From positions 124,001 through 188,000 of the forward strand of contig JAOZOU010000006.1 in the NCBI GenBank assembly GCA_029933125.1: 64,000 nucleotides of DNA. The letters run 5' to 3'. Shown here one piece after another: positions 51,158 to 60,953 of the stretch. Every line of letters begins with the position of its first letter. Position 1 is the stretch's first letter. The notes below the pieces were generated by a model. It was given only the letters and a program-made list of their open reading frames with translations, was not told the DNA's origin and ran no database searches. Source of the stretch: a bacterium. GTDB lineage: Bacteria; Arandabacterota; Arandabacteria; Arandabacterales; Arandabacteraceae. The translations under genes were made by a program, and so were the position numbers.

Positions 51158-51544
51158 CTACCTTCCAGCACTGGCCAGTACGGTTGATATGTCAACTTTG
51201 ATTGAAGGTTCGACTTGTGACGTAACTGTAACGGTGATAAACTTGCAGCCAACCATAGGCTGATCCTCGGTTACCTCCCAGGTACGCAGGTATACGCCAT
51301 CTATTGGATTAAGGCTGTCAGCATGGGTATAGCCAGGCTCGAGCTCAGGTGCATCGTATGCAGTCATATGAAAATCCTCGAGCTTCTGTTTGCAGAGCTC
51401 AACAGCCTCGGTTGCCGTTCCCGACTTGTTCACATCTTCCATGGAAAGGGGGAAGACAATTGCTAGTCCCAGAATGCCTATGGCTATGACAGTTAGCGCC
51501 ACTACTATCTCTATGACTGTAAAACCTTCATCAGCTCTTGCCAT
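51158..51544 (-). CDS. PilV-like prepilin
   Basis: GFTVIEIVVALTVIAIGILGLAIVFPLSM. Confidence 0.85.
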   Translation of the reverse strand: MARADEGFTVIEIVVALTVIAIGILGLAIVFPLSMEDVNKSGTATEAVELCKQKLEDFHMTAYDAPELEPGYTHADSLNPIDGVYLRTWEVTEDQPMVGCKFITVTVTSQVEPSIKVDISTVLASAGR

Positions 51545-51547
51545 AGC

Positions 51548-52036
51548 TCAATCCACCTTACAAAGCCCACTGGGTCTAATCTCAATCGTTCTTGATCGAT
51601 CTGCGTTGCTAATAGTGATGTGTCCACCTGTTGTCCCGCTTTTGAGAGTCCCTTTGGGAAGAAAGACGACAACACCCGGTGGGTCAAGATCGATTTCTGA
51701 GAATTCATAATCGTCGCCAAGTTCCCTGGTTGCTAAAATTTCTTCCCCCGTATCTATCTCACCGTCTGCGCGATCCTCAGGTTGCCCGTTACCGTCATCT
51801 ATGAAAATGACATACTCATTGAGATCGGGATCAAAGATGATAGAATGTGCTTGAGAGGTTGCAATTGCCTTCTGGCGCGCCAGCCACAGATCCGTAGCGA
51901 GGCGCAGTGCACTTGACTTAAGTCCACTTGATTGGCTAAATGATTTGAAAGCCGGGATGCTTGTAGCAAGGAGAATGCCCACAATAGCAACAATTGCTAG
52001 CAGTTCAATTAGAGTGTAACCTGTTTGCCTCTGCAT
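51548..52036 (-). CDS. GspH/FimT pseudopilin
   Basis: GYTLIELLAIVAIVGILLATSIPAFKSF...LRLATDLWLARQKAIA...EIRPSGLCKVD. Confidence 0.88.
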   Translation of the reverse strand: MQRQTGYTLIELLAIVAIVGILLATSIPAFKSFSQSSGLKSSALRLATDLWLARQKAIATSQAHSIIFDPDLNEYVIFIDDGNGQPEDRADGEIDTGEEILATRELGDDYEFSEIDLDPPGVVVFLPKGTLKSGTTGGHITISNADRSRTIEIRPSGLCKVD

Positions 52037-52366
52037 CTCATATTCCCACCTTTATGCGGTGTCTCACTTATGGAGCTTTGCATGGACTGTACCAGCATGA
52101 TCACTTTCCATCAGCCCTGAGGTCTGGGTATTTTGTTGTTTTCCAAGGGATTACCCTGCGGACGCGCTTGAGGGTGGAAGCCATCCTTTGCAAGAAGCAC
52201 GTATCAGCCGCAAGATGCAACTTTTTGGAGACTATAGCCCCAAAGCGGAAGGTAACTACATGGTGCAAAAGATCAGCCGACTCAGGCGCCTTACGGGCCA
52301 GGGCAGCAAGCCTGCATTCATGGCTACAATAGTGTGCGGAGCGAGAAGCAGCACCAAACGTAGCAT

Positions 52367-53335
52367 CTATTCTTCCTGACTTGGCAGGTTTCTCATATTA
52401 GGAAGGCTTCTTATATAGAAACATTCCCCTTCATATCTGACCTCAACAAGCTTGCCACTCGCAAGGAGATCCTCAACCGTGCTCCACGAAGCACCTGCCT
52501 TCGCAAGCAATTGGAGAACACTTTGCTTTCTCATAGGGTGAACCGCCGTAGCTCCCAGAATATCGCTTGTAACATCTCCTGTGAAGCCAAAAGGTTGGGT
52601 CTCATGCCCCATAAGGAGCTCGGAACTTAAGGAAAAAGATGTGAATACATGATGAGCCATGTTAAGGGTAGCCTCAGTGGGCGGCCTCACCCAGGGTTCT
52701 GCGGGCGGGCGTGTCGGGACTGATATGTAGCTGGTCTCGGGCTTGATCTGAGAAATGAACTCGGCAATTGATCTAACCTCATCCTCGCTTTCATTTACAC
52801 CTCTTACAAGCATTGTCTCTGTCGTCAAACATCCTTTGAAAGAGCTCGAAAATTCCATGATGCCATCAAGTATTTCGGCCAGCTTCAGCCCACGATAGGG
52901 TCTGTTGATTCTATGCCATGTGCGTGGGCTTACTGCATCTATCTTTACCGACACCCAGTGAGCTCCTGAGATGGCTTGCCTAACTTGAGGCACTGAGAGC
53001 AAAGATGAATTGGTAATGACAGCTACAGGGATCGCAAGATTCTTAAGAAGCTCAATCGTTTCAGCAATTCTCGTGTCAAGTGTCGGTTCGCCGTCAGGAA
53101 CAAAGGATAGGTAATCAATTCCTTCACCATGTGCCCTTAGAGATGCAACTCGCTTGCTGACCTCTTCCGCTATTACCTCAGGATCATAGAACGCTTGCCT
53201 CGAGATTTGCATTCGGTGGGTCCTTCCTATCTGGCAATAGACGCACGAATATGAACATGTCTTAGGTGGAATATTATTTATGCCAAGGCTCTGCCCAAGC
53301 CTCCGCGAAGGTACAGGTCCAAAAACAAGCATCAT
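52367..53335 (-). CDS. Radical SAM protein (COG0731-like)
   Basis: FGPVPSRRLGQSLGINNIPPKTCSYSCVYCQIGRT. Confidence 0.92.
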   Translation of the reverse strand: MMLVFGPVPSRRLGQSLGINNIPPKTCSYSCVYCQIGRTHRMQISRQAFYDPEVIAEEVSKRVASLRAHGEGIDYLSFVPDGEPTLDTRIAETIELLKNLAIPVAVITNSSLLSVPQVRQAISGAHWVSVKIDAVSPRTWHRINRPYRGLKLAEILDGIMEFSSSFKGCLTTETMLVRGVNESEDEVRSIAEFISQIKPETSYISVPTRPPAEPWVRPPTEATLNMAHHVFTSFSLSSELLMGHETQPFGFTGDVTSDILGATAVHPMRKQSVLQLLAKAGASWSTVEDLLASGKLVEVRYEGECFYIRSLPNMRNLPSQEE

Positions 53336-53979
53336 TCAGCCTTCTTGCCTGAGATGACTACGAAGCCACCTTTACCATAGCCGCTCAAGGTTTCCTCAAC
53401 CGTATCGATTTCATCAGGAGACCTAAAAATAGTCTGAAAGAATTCGAAGCTTCTAAAGCCAGCGTCTTTCAGCATCTCCACGATCTCGCTGACGGAGAAG
53501 AACCTTGCAAGCTCATAGAATTTGCTCTTCTTTTTCTGGTATTTCTTTCCGAGAAAGCTTTCGCGATCTATGATGGCAACAATGATCCTCCCCTGGCTCT
53601 TGAGAATGCGTCTTGTCTCGTCTATGACTCTAGCGGGTTCGTCTACAAAGCAGATGGTGATGGCTATCAAGGCATATTCGAATGTTTTATCTTTGAATGG
53701 GAGGTGCTCGCCTAAGGCAGCAACGGCATTGATGCCTCTTTGCTTTGCCAATTTCAGCATGTTTATGGCGGGATCTATACCGAACGGTATTCCAAGGGAA
53801 GAAGCAAATCGACCCGTGCCGACACCAATCTCAAGCCCAACTCCACCATAGGGTAAAGCCTTTCGGATAGCCTTAACCTCTGAAAGATAGACATTCTTAT
53901 TCTTTTCATACCATCGGTCATATTCTTCAAAATGGTCTTCAAAGATGCTCACGGTGTCTCTTTGCACGATCCTTTCCAC
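53332..53979 (-). CDS. Class I SAM-dependent methyltransferase
   Basis: GVGLEIGVGTGRFASSLGIPFGIDPAINMLKLAKQRGINAVAALGEHLPF. Confidence 0.92.
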   Translation of the reverse strand: MERIVQRDTVSIFEDHFEEYDRWYEKNKNVYLSEVKAIRKALPYGGVGLEIGVGTGRFASSLGIPFGIDPAINMLKLAKQRGINAVAALGEHLPFKDKTFEYALIAITICFVDEPARVIDETRRILKSQGRIIVAIIDRESFLGKKYQKKKSKFYELARFFSVSEIVEMLKDAGFRSFEFFQTIFRSPDEIDTVEETLSGYGKGGFVVISGKKAE

Positions 53980-54124
53980 TATTGCTGACTGCCTAATTGT
54001 AATGCTTCCGGTAGCAAAAGCCAGTGCAAAACCAATTCTTCAATTCAGGGAGGTGACCCGAGAGGTTTCTCAGGTAAGAAGTTTTAACTCGCTCGGCATT
54101 CTTTGCTAACATACGCAAAGAACT

Positions 54125-54574
54125 TTGGTCAATGCCAAGGAGAAAGGGGGGTGTGACATCGCAACAAAGAAGCTTCTGGACATGCTGAACAGGGCAATAG
54201 CCCGTGAGATTCAGGTTTCCATTCAGTACATGTGGCAGCATGTTCTCTGGAAAGGTATTGATGGCTTCGCTGTTAAGGACGTACTTAAGAACATAGCCAT
54301 TACAGAGATGAAGCATGCGGAGGATATAGCCGAACGCCTTGCTTGTCTGGGTGGAATTCCCACAACTAAACCTGAGCCCATTTTTGTTGGCAAAACCCTC
54401 AACCAGATGCTCAAGCAGGATGTGAAGGATGAGCAGGGAGCTATAAAGCTCTACAGAGAGATCATCGCCCAAGCAAGAAAAGAAGGCGATGACACTACTA
54501 TGAGGCTCTTCAGAAGGATACTTGAGGATGAGGAAGGGCACCTTGATACCTTCCAGGGACTCCTCGGCAAGTAA
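54125..54574 (+). CDS. Bacterioferritin/ferritin-like domain protein
   Basis: LNRAIAREIQVSIQYMWQHVLW...EMKHAEDIAERLACLGGIPT...EDEEGHLDTFQGLL. Confidence 0.88.
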   Translation: MVNAKEKGGCDIATKKLLDMLNRAIAREIQVSIQYMWQHVLWKGIDGFAVKDVLKNIAITEMKHAEDIAERLACLGGIPTTKPEPIFVGKTLNQMLKQDVKDEQGAIKLYREIIAQARKEGDDTTMRLFRRILEDEEGHLDTFQGLLGK

Positions 54575-54679
54575 CAGGGCGTTTGCTTGACTTTCACCTG
54601 CAAAGGTGATACGATTAGTAATCGGAGCGGGACGCAGGCTGGTGCGTTCCGCTTTTGGCTTTTGTGGAAAGGTCTTGAC

Positions 54680-56695
54680 ATGAGAGAAAAGGCAAACCTG
54701 TTTTGGCTGGTGTTTCTTACCTTGCTCACTCTTGTCTCGATTTTTCCACCAGTTCAAGCTGCACTGCGTACGGTTTTATTGGAGCAGGCAACCAATGTGG
54801 GGTGTGGCTGAGCTGCTTGCCTGAATCCAGGTCTGGATTCACTGCTTGCCGACTACGGCAGGGTTGATGTCGTCATAATTCGCTATCATGGCTGGAAGCC
54901 CTGGGAATTCGATCCTTTCTACAATGCGAATCCAGAAGAGGTCGATGCCCGCATCGCCTACTACGGCATAACCGCTGGACCAGCCCTTTTCGTTGATGGC
55001 GAGCAGACTGAGAACACTTGCCTCTTGGAGAACGTGAAAGACACTGTAGATTTGCGCCTTAGTGTAGTAAGTCCTATCTCGATCGCGGCAATTGACTCAA
55101 TAGGTGCTGACTCTGGCTTCGTCGATGTCACCGTTGTTGCTGAGTCGTCACCCTCCTCTGATTCACTTGTGTTAAGAGCTGCTGTTATCGAGGATAGCAT
55201 CTATTATGAGGCTCCCAATGGCCAAACTATTTTCAATGCTGTCTTCAGAAAATTCATCGATGATCCAGATGGTTTTCCTATCGATATTGCTCAGGGAGAC
55301 ACTGTCAGGATGAATCTTGCATTTGAGGTGGACGCTGATTGGGAGCCTGCAAACCTGAGTGTGATCGTCTTTGTTCAGGATGAATCAACTAAAGCCATCT
55401 TAGGAGCAACTTCATCGAAAGAGCGCCCTGAAGGTTGGGCACGCTATGTTGCTCCCATTCAGGGTAGAGTCGAAAGATGTGGGTATTCGGTAACTTTTCC
55501 ATCAACCCTTTTCAACAGGGGCTCGGATACCGATACCTTCGACATAGAACTTCAAACCGACATGCCTCAGGATTGGTCAGCTAATCTTGCTATCTCAGGG
55601 GGCATTCCACTAGGCTCGAGCGTTGTGCTTGAACGCGACAGCTCATGTACGATTGATGTCACGATTGAGTGTGGCTATGAGCCAGGGACCGGGAATGCCA
55701 GGGTAAGAGCTCAGTCTCGGCGGGATCCATCTTTTGAGCGCTCTCTTGCTTTCTTTGCAGCAGCCGGCATCTGTGGCTTACTTGTGGATGATGATGGTGG
55801 CCAGAGCCTCGAGACCTATTTCGAAAGCGCCCTCGATTCTCTTGGTATCTCCTACGGGGTATGGGATCGCAGCGTCACCTTGCCGCAGACATCAGACCTT
55901 GATCTCGTTGATTTCACAATCTGGTTTACTGGAAGTCATGCACCAACGCTTAAGTCTGACGACCGTCAAGTGCTTGCATCCTATCTCAGCGGTGATGGTA
56001 GACTCTTTATAACTGGACAGGACATTGGCTATGGTCTATGTGACATAATCAGCGAAGAACACAGTGAAGAAAGCCAGGACTTCTATGAAACCTATCTTCA
56101 CGCAAGTTTTGTCCAATCCAATTCTAATCTTTTCGAGCTCTTCGGCAGACCAGGTGATCCCATAAGTGATGGGCTCGCACTTTCAATTGAGGGCGGGGAT
56201 GGAGCCAACAATCAGAATTTTCCTGATGTGATAGATTCAATTGCTCCTGCAAGGGTTATCTTTGATTATGGCGATCCCCTTAAACATGGTGGCATACGAT
56301 ATGAATCTGACTCATCGAAGGTTGTCTATCTCTCCTTTGGCTTTGAGGCAATCTCAAGCGCTGCCGACAGAATCACTCTGCTATCTCGGATTCTCAACTG
56401 GTTTGGAGGACTTAGCGCTATTGGTCCTGCCGATATCAAGCCCTCTATCAATGTTTATCCCAATCCAGCTCTTACCTATTCAGTTATCGCAATGGCAGGT
56501 CATAGCAAGCCCCAGGAAGTTAAAATCTATGATGCCCTCGGAAGGCTTGTGAGAAGTGCCATAGTTGGTGGAGGCAAAACCTATACATGGGATTTGAAGG
56601 ACACCCATGGCAGGGACGTCTCACCAGGCATCTATTTCCTCAAGGCTGGTGAGGAGACAAGGGCGAGGAGAATCAAACTCATCATTCTCAGATAG
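54680..56695 (+). CDS. Putative secreted thioredoxin-like selenoprotein (Sec at TGA 54809-54811) with FlgD-like C-terminal tail
   Basis: Same frame on both sides of TGA: MREKANLFWLVFLTLLTLVSIFPPVQAALRTVLLEQATNVGCG-U-AACLNPGLDSLLADYGRVDVVIIRYHGWKPWEF...YYGITAGPALFVDG...VYPNPALTYSV...WDLKDTHGRDVSPGIYFLKAGEETRARRIKLIILR*. Confidence 0.82.
54809..54841 (+). promoter_or_regulatory. bSECIS-like element: UGA plus hairpin TGAATCCA-GGTC-TGGATTCA
   Basis: Perfect 8-bp stem at 54822-54829/54834-54841, loop GGTC, 18 nt between UGA and loop. Confidence 0.82.
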
Positions 56696-56871
56696 GCGGT
56701 CTCGAGCCTAAGAGGCTAAAAGCAAATTAGCCGGCTTTACTGTGTCCCCTTTCAAGAGTTCGCCTCCTACCGGCATCACGAGCTTGACAAGCAATCGCTT
56801 TACCCTTATGCTCGACTTTATAGATTACGCTTTTTCTATTCAATATCTGGGAACATCTCTTCCAGGAGATT

Positions 56872-57408
56872 GTGATGGTTCGTGAAAAGTGCAAGCACAG
56901 CTGGAAGATGACCAATGTTCGCGATGGATTCATTGTTACAGAAAGGTGCTACCACTGTAATAAGTTGCGCGTTTTCTTTTCCTATGAGGAAGTTCCTCCC
57001 AAGGATGAATACAAGGAGGGCGAGCACTATTGGAACTACGCTGGAAGTGCTCAGTCGTTCAAATTCGACATGGAGTGTACAAAGTGTGGTAAATCAGTCT
57101 CATTCGAATCCCTGATGGGACTTATGCACTGCGTAGGATGCAATGCCCGTTGCCACCTAAATATTCTTTCACAGATTGGTGAAATGCAGAACATTTGGCT
57201 TTTTGCTGCGCTTGCTTATCATCTTGGAAACGAGATAGATCTGCCGATTGAGAATCTGGAGGTGCTCACCGACTATTTCACTTCAAGGTTGCGTACGCCG
57301 GGTAAGAAGATTTTGGTTGTGCCCGGCTCATTAAGGCACGATCCTGATACTTGCCGTGGTGAGATGCTGAAGGATGTTGGCATGTTGAGCCTTACCCCAG
57401 AGACTTAA
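56872..57408 (+). CDS. Zinc-ribbon-containing conserved protein upstream of the Nuo-Hdr operon
   Basis: CKHSWKMT...CYHCNKLRVF...MECTKCGKSVSFESLMGLMHCVGCNARCH. Confidence 0.55.
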   Translation: MMVREKCKHSWKMTNVRDGFIVTERCYHCNKLRVFFSYEEVPPKDEYKEGEHYWNYAGSAQSFKFDMECTKCGKSVSFESLMGLMHCVGCNARCHLNILSQIGEMQNIWLFAALAYHLGNEIDLPIENLEVLTDYFTSRLRTPGKKILVVPGSLRHDPDTCRGEMLKDVGMLSLTPET

Positions 57409-57430
57409 TAAAAACCAAGGAGGCTGAGTC

Positions 57431-57769
57431 GTGACTGTCAAGGAACTCCAGTCCAAACTGAAACTGAAACCGCTAAACGATGTAAATGACAAGGAAATCG
57501 AGGGAGCCTTCATCTCCGATATGGTCAGTGATGTCATGGCTGGAGCACAACCTGGAAACGTGTGGGTAACAGTCCAAACCCACAAGAACATTATAGCAGC
57601 TGCAAATCTTGTTGATATCCCTGCCATCATCGTCGTCCGCAACAAGCAGGTGCCCGAAGATACATTGCAAATGGCTGATCGGGTCGGTGTAACGGTTTTT
57701 AATACCGATTTAGATTCATACAGCATTGCCATAAAGCTCTATGAAGCAGGCATAAAGCCCGCAGGCTAG
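57431..57769 (+). CDS. DRTGG-domain-like protein
   Basis: KGxFISDMVSDVMAGAQPGNVWVTVQTHKNIIAAANLVDIPAIIVVRNKQVPEDTLQMADRVGVTVFNTD. Confidence 0.78.
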   Translation: MTVKELQSKLKLKPLNDVNDKEIEGAFISDMVSDVMAGAQPGNVWVTVQTHKNIIAAANLVDIPAIIVVRNKQVPEDTLQMADRVGVTVFNTDLDSYSIAIKLYEAGIKPAG

Positions 57770-57835
57770 TCCAGATTCACACATATAGCGGGGCCGGCTC
57801 AGCGGCTGGCTCAGCGAACAGAGGTGTGATGGGGT

Positions 57836-58201
57836 TTGCCAAAACTTGATGCCAGGAAATTGCTTGACCTGAAGGAATCCCTCAAAGCCTCAAAACAAGC
57901 AAAGCCCCTGATCGTTGTCCACATGGGAACTTGCGGAATAGCATCTGGTGCCGAAGAGGTGCTCACCTACTTGCTGGAGCTTGTGCGTGAGAGTGGCGAC
58001 GACATCATAATCAAAACCTCGGGTTGTGCTGGTCTCTGCTCGAGGGAACCCATGATCACGGTTAAGATGCCAGAGAAGCCACCTGTCAAGTACTGTCAGA
58101 TTGACAGGTCGAAGGCTAAACGCATATACGCTGAACATGTGAAGGGTGGTAAGCCTGTCAGGGAATACGCTATCGGCTACGGTTGCGAAATGCTCTATTA
58201 G
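57836..58201 (+). CDS. (2Fe-2S) ferredoxin, thioredoxin-like fold (HndB-like)
   Basis: IVVHMGTCGIASGAEEVL...TSGCAGLCSREPMITV. Confidence 0.85.
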   Translation: MPKLDARKLLDLKESLKASKQAKPLIVVHMGTCGIASGAEEVLTYLLELVRESGDDIIIKTSGCAGLCSREPMITVKMPEKPPVKYCQIDRSKAKRIYAEHVKGGKPVREYAIGYGCEMLY

Positions 58202-58219
58202 CTTTCCAAGGACAAGACG

Positions 58220-59101
58220 TTGGTTGAACTTGTAGTCTTTGTTTTCGAGCAACTAGCGAAGAGACGTCAAGAGCTTCAAGAGGCATTCCAATCTCAGGGC
58301 TACAGGGTTCATGCCGCTGCCGAGAGCGCTGATCTCGTTTCGGAGATTCAAGCCCTTCGACCTCACCTCGTGGTTCTTGATCTCGACCTGCCACAGGATC
58401 GAGGTCTTGCTTTGCTCAAGAGCATCCACGATATGATGCCTTCGCTACCTGTTGTGGCAGAAACTACCAGACCGACAGTTGAGGGAGCAGTCGAGGCGAT
58501 GCGGAGAGGTGCTTACAACTACGTATCCAAGCATTCACCACCTCAGGTCATCGTCGATACCGCGGCTCATGCGCTTGAGAAGGAACGGCTGCGAGTGGAA
58601 GCCCTAGTTAAGACACAGGAGAGAAGAGTTCGGTCCATAGATTATCCTGAAATGGTTGCTGAGATTGAATATATTCTTGCCAATAAGGGACACTCTGAAG
58701 CAGCCCTGATTTCGTGTCTTCAAGATATCCAGAAAGAGCTCAACTACTTGCCTCAGGATGCTCTGAAACTTGTCGCTGCTAGGGTTGGTGTGGGTCTTCC
58801 CCGTGTCTATGCGATCGCCACCTTCTACAAATCTTTCAGCCTCCGTCCGCGTGGAAGGCACCTGATACACGTGTGTCTCGGGACAGCATGCCATGTCCGT
58901 GGGGGAGCCAAGCTCCTCGAAAGCTTTGAGCGGGAGCTTGGCCTGCAAACCGGTGGCACGACTTATGACAACCGTTTCACGCTTGAGTCAGTGCGATGTG
59001 TGGGGTGCTGTGGGCTGGCACCGGTTGTCATGGTAGATGGTAAGTTTTATGGCAAAGTAACCCAGGAAAAGGTCCCCGAGATTATTCAACGCTATGATTA
59101 G
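58220..59101 (+). CDS. Receiver (REC)-like domain fused to NuoE/HydC-type [2Fe-2S] subunit
   Basis: N-term LRPHLVVLDLDLPQDRGLALLKSIHDMMPSLPVVAETTRPTVEGAVEAMRRGAYNYVSK; C-term IQKELNYLPQDALKLVAARVGVGLPRVYAIATFYKSFSLRPRGRHLIHVCLGTACHVRGG...VRCVGCCGLAPVV. Confidence 0.88.
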   Translation: MVELVVFVFEQLAKRRQELQEAFQSQGYRVHAAAESADLVSEIQALRPHLVVLDLDLPQDRGLALLKSIHDMMPSLPVVAETTRPTVEGAVEAMRRGAYNYVSKHSPPQVIVDTAAHALEKERLRVEALVKTQERRVRSIDYPEMVAEIEYILANKGHSEAALISCLQDIQKELNYLPQDALKLVAARVGVGLPRVYAIATFYKSFSLRPRGRHLIHVCLGTACHVRGGAKLLESFERELGLQTGGTTYDNRFTLESVRCVGCCGLAPVVMVDGKFYGKVTQEKVPEIIQRYD

Positions 59102-60947
59102 GAAGGCAAAACATAAGACGCCTCGTAAGACGAAGGCCAAAGTAGCAAGCAAGACAATCAACATCTGCCACGGCACATCCTGCATCGAGGCTGGTTCGGG
59201 GCAGTTGGAAGTGGCTTTTGAAGCTGCCCTGCGACACAAGAGCTTATCAGCTGATGTCAAAGTGCGACCAGGCAGGTGTATGGGATATTGTCATGTGGCG
59301 CCTGTTCTGACAATTGAACCTGATGGTGTCACCTACGGGAATGTGAAGTTGAGTGATGTAGAAAGGATCATAGACAAGCATGTGATAGGTGGGAAGATCT
59401 TGAAAGACCTGCTTGTGCCTGCTGAACCCGCCTATCCCTCACTTCAGCCGCTTAGCAGGGCTGGATTTTTCGAGAAGCAAGTTCTTATCGTCATGCGGAA
59501 CAGAGGCAGGATCGATCCCGAATCGATTGAGGACTACATCGCCAATGATGGTTATCAAGCACTGGCTAAAGCGGTCTCGGAGATGGAACCTGAGCAGGTG
59601 ATTGATGAGGTCAAGCGGGCTGACCTCAGGGGTAGGGGTGGAGCTGGCTTTCCAACGGGACTCAAATGGGAGATCTGCAGGCGATCGAAGACTTCCGAAA
59701 CCAAGTACATTGTCTGCAACGCCGACGAGGGGGATCCCGGCGCCTTCATGGATAGAAGTCTACTGGAGTCAGATCCTCACGCTGTCGTCGAAGGGATGAT
59801 TCTCGGCGCGTACGCAATAGGTGCCTCTCATGGTTTTGTCTACGTAAGAGAAGAATATCCCATAGCCCTTGAGCGCATAGTTGGAGCCATCGAGGCTGCG
59901 AGGGACTATGGATTGCTGGGAGAAGGCATCCTTGGCTCTGATTTCTCCTTTGATATATCGGTGGTGAGGGGTGCGGGAGCCTTTGTTTGCGGTGAAGAGA
60001 CTGCTCTGATGGCTTCGATCGAGGGTAAGGATGGTCGACCCAGACCTCGTCCTCCTTTTCCAGCCGAAAGGGGGTTATGGGGGTGTCCAACCAATATCAA
60101 CAACGTTGAGACATGGGCAAATGTACCGCCAATCATCCTGAAAGGTGGTGAGTGGTATGCCTCCATAGGAACTGCGAAGAGCAAAGGAACAAAGGTCTTC
60201 TCGCTGGTGGGCAAGGTGAAGAACACAGGTCTGATTGAGGTCCCGATGGGAACAACTTTGAGGGAGATCATCTACGACATCGGTGGCGGTGTATTGCGTG
60301 ATCGAAAGCTCAAGGCTGTTCAGACGGGAGGTCCTTCAGGAGGATGCATACCAGCTTCCCTCATAGACCTTCCTGTTGATTATGAAGAGCTCAGCAAGGC
60401 GGGCTCAATCATGGGTTCAGGTGGACTCATCGTCATGGACGAAGATACCTGTATGGTTGATGTTGCCCGCTATTTTGTGAGGTTCCTTGAAGAGGAATCC
60501 TGTGGCAAGTGTACCCCATGCCGTGAAGGCCTTACACGGATGAGGCAAATCCTTGATAGAATCGTTGAGGGCAAGGGCAAGAAGGGCGATATCGAGCTTC
60601 TTGAAGCGCTTGCCAAGGTTGTCAAGGATGCATCGCTATGTGGTCTCGGGGCAACAGCTCCCAATCCCGTATTGAGCACGCTAAAATATTTCCGCGACGA
60701 GTATGAAGCTCACGTCTATAGAAAGAGATGCCCGGCCAAGGTATGTAAGGCACTCATTGTCTACAGAGTTATCCCTGAGAAATGCACAGGTTGCCAAAGG
60801 TGTGTGCGTGCCTGTCCTGTTGGGGCAATATCAGGTCCAAGGGCTCAACCTCACAATCTTGATCAATCTTTGTGTATAAAATGTGGAGCGTGCTACGAGG
60901 TGTGTAAATTCGATGCTATTGCCGGCGATGCTATCTATGTGGAGTAA
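59094..60947 (+). CDS. nuoF: NuoF/HydB-like NADH-binding flavoprotein with N-term 2Fe-2S and C-term 2[4Fe-4S] domains
   Basis: ADLRGRGGAGFPTGLKWE, NADEGDPGAFMDRSLLESDPH, GAGAFVCGEETALMASIEG, ESCGKCTPCREG, CTGCQRCVRACPVGAI. Confidence 0.93.
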   Translation: MIRKAKHKTPRKTKAKVASKTINICHGTSCIEAGSGQLEVAFEAALRHKSLSADVKVRPGRCMGYCHVAPVLTIEPDGVTYGNVKLSDVERIIDKHVIGGKILKDLLVPAEPAYPSLQPLSRAGFFEKQVLIVMRNRGRIDPESIEDYIANDGYQALAKAVSEMEPEQVIDEVKRADLRGRGGAGFPTGLKWEICRRSKTSETKYIVCNADEGDPGAFMDRSLLESDPHAVVEGMILGAYAIGASHGFVYVREEYPIALERIVGAIEAARDYGLLGEGILGSDFSFDISVVRGAGAFVCGEETALMASIEGKDGRPRPRPPFPAERGLWGCPTNINNVETWANVPPIILKGGEWYASIGTAKSKGTKVFSLVGKVKNTGLIEVPMGTTLREIIYDIGGGVLRDRKLKAVQTGGPSGGCIPASLIDLPVDYEELSKAGSIMGSGGLIVMDEDTCMVDVARYFVRFLEEESCGKCTPCREGLTRMRQILDRIVEGKGKKGDIELLEALAKVVKDASLCGLGATAPNPVLSTLKYFRDEYEAHVYRKRCPAKVCKALIVYRVIPEKCTGCQRCVRACPVGAISGPRAQPHNLDQSLCIKCGACYEVCKFDAIAGDAIYVE

Positions 60948-60953
60948 GGTGGA

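Noticed and set aside
52037-52366. Possible riboswitch or small gene upstream of the pseudopilin operon
   Set aside because: Could not match c-di-GMP or other known aptamer cores; small ORFs here have no support.
53993-54757. 254-aa minus-strand ORF
   Set aside because: Antisense to the ferritin-like gene and the selenoprotein start; no coding character.
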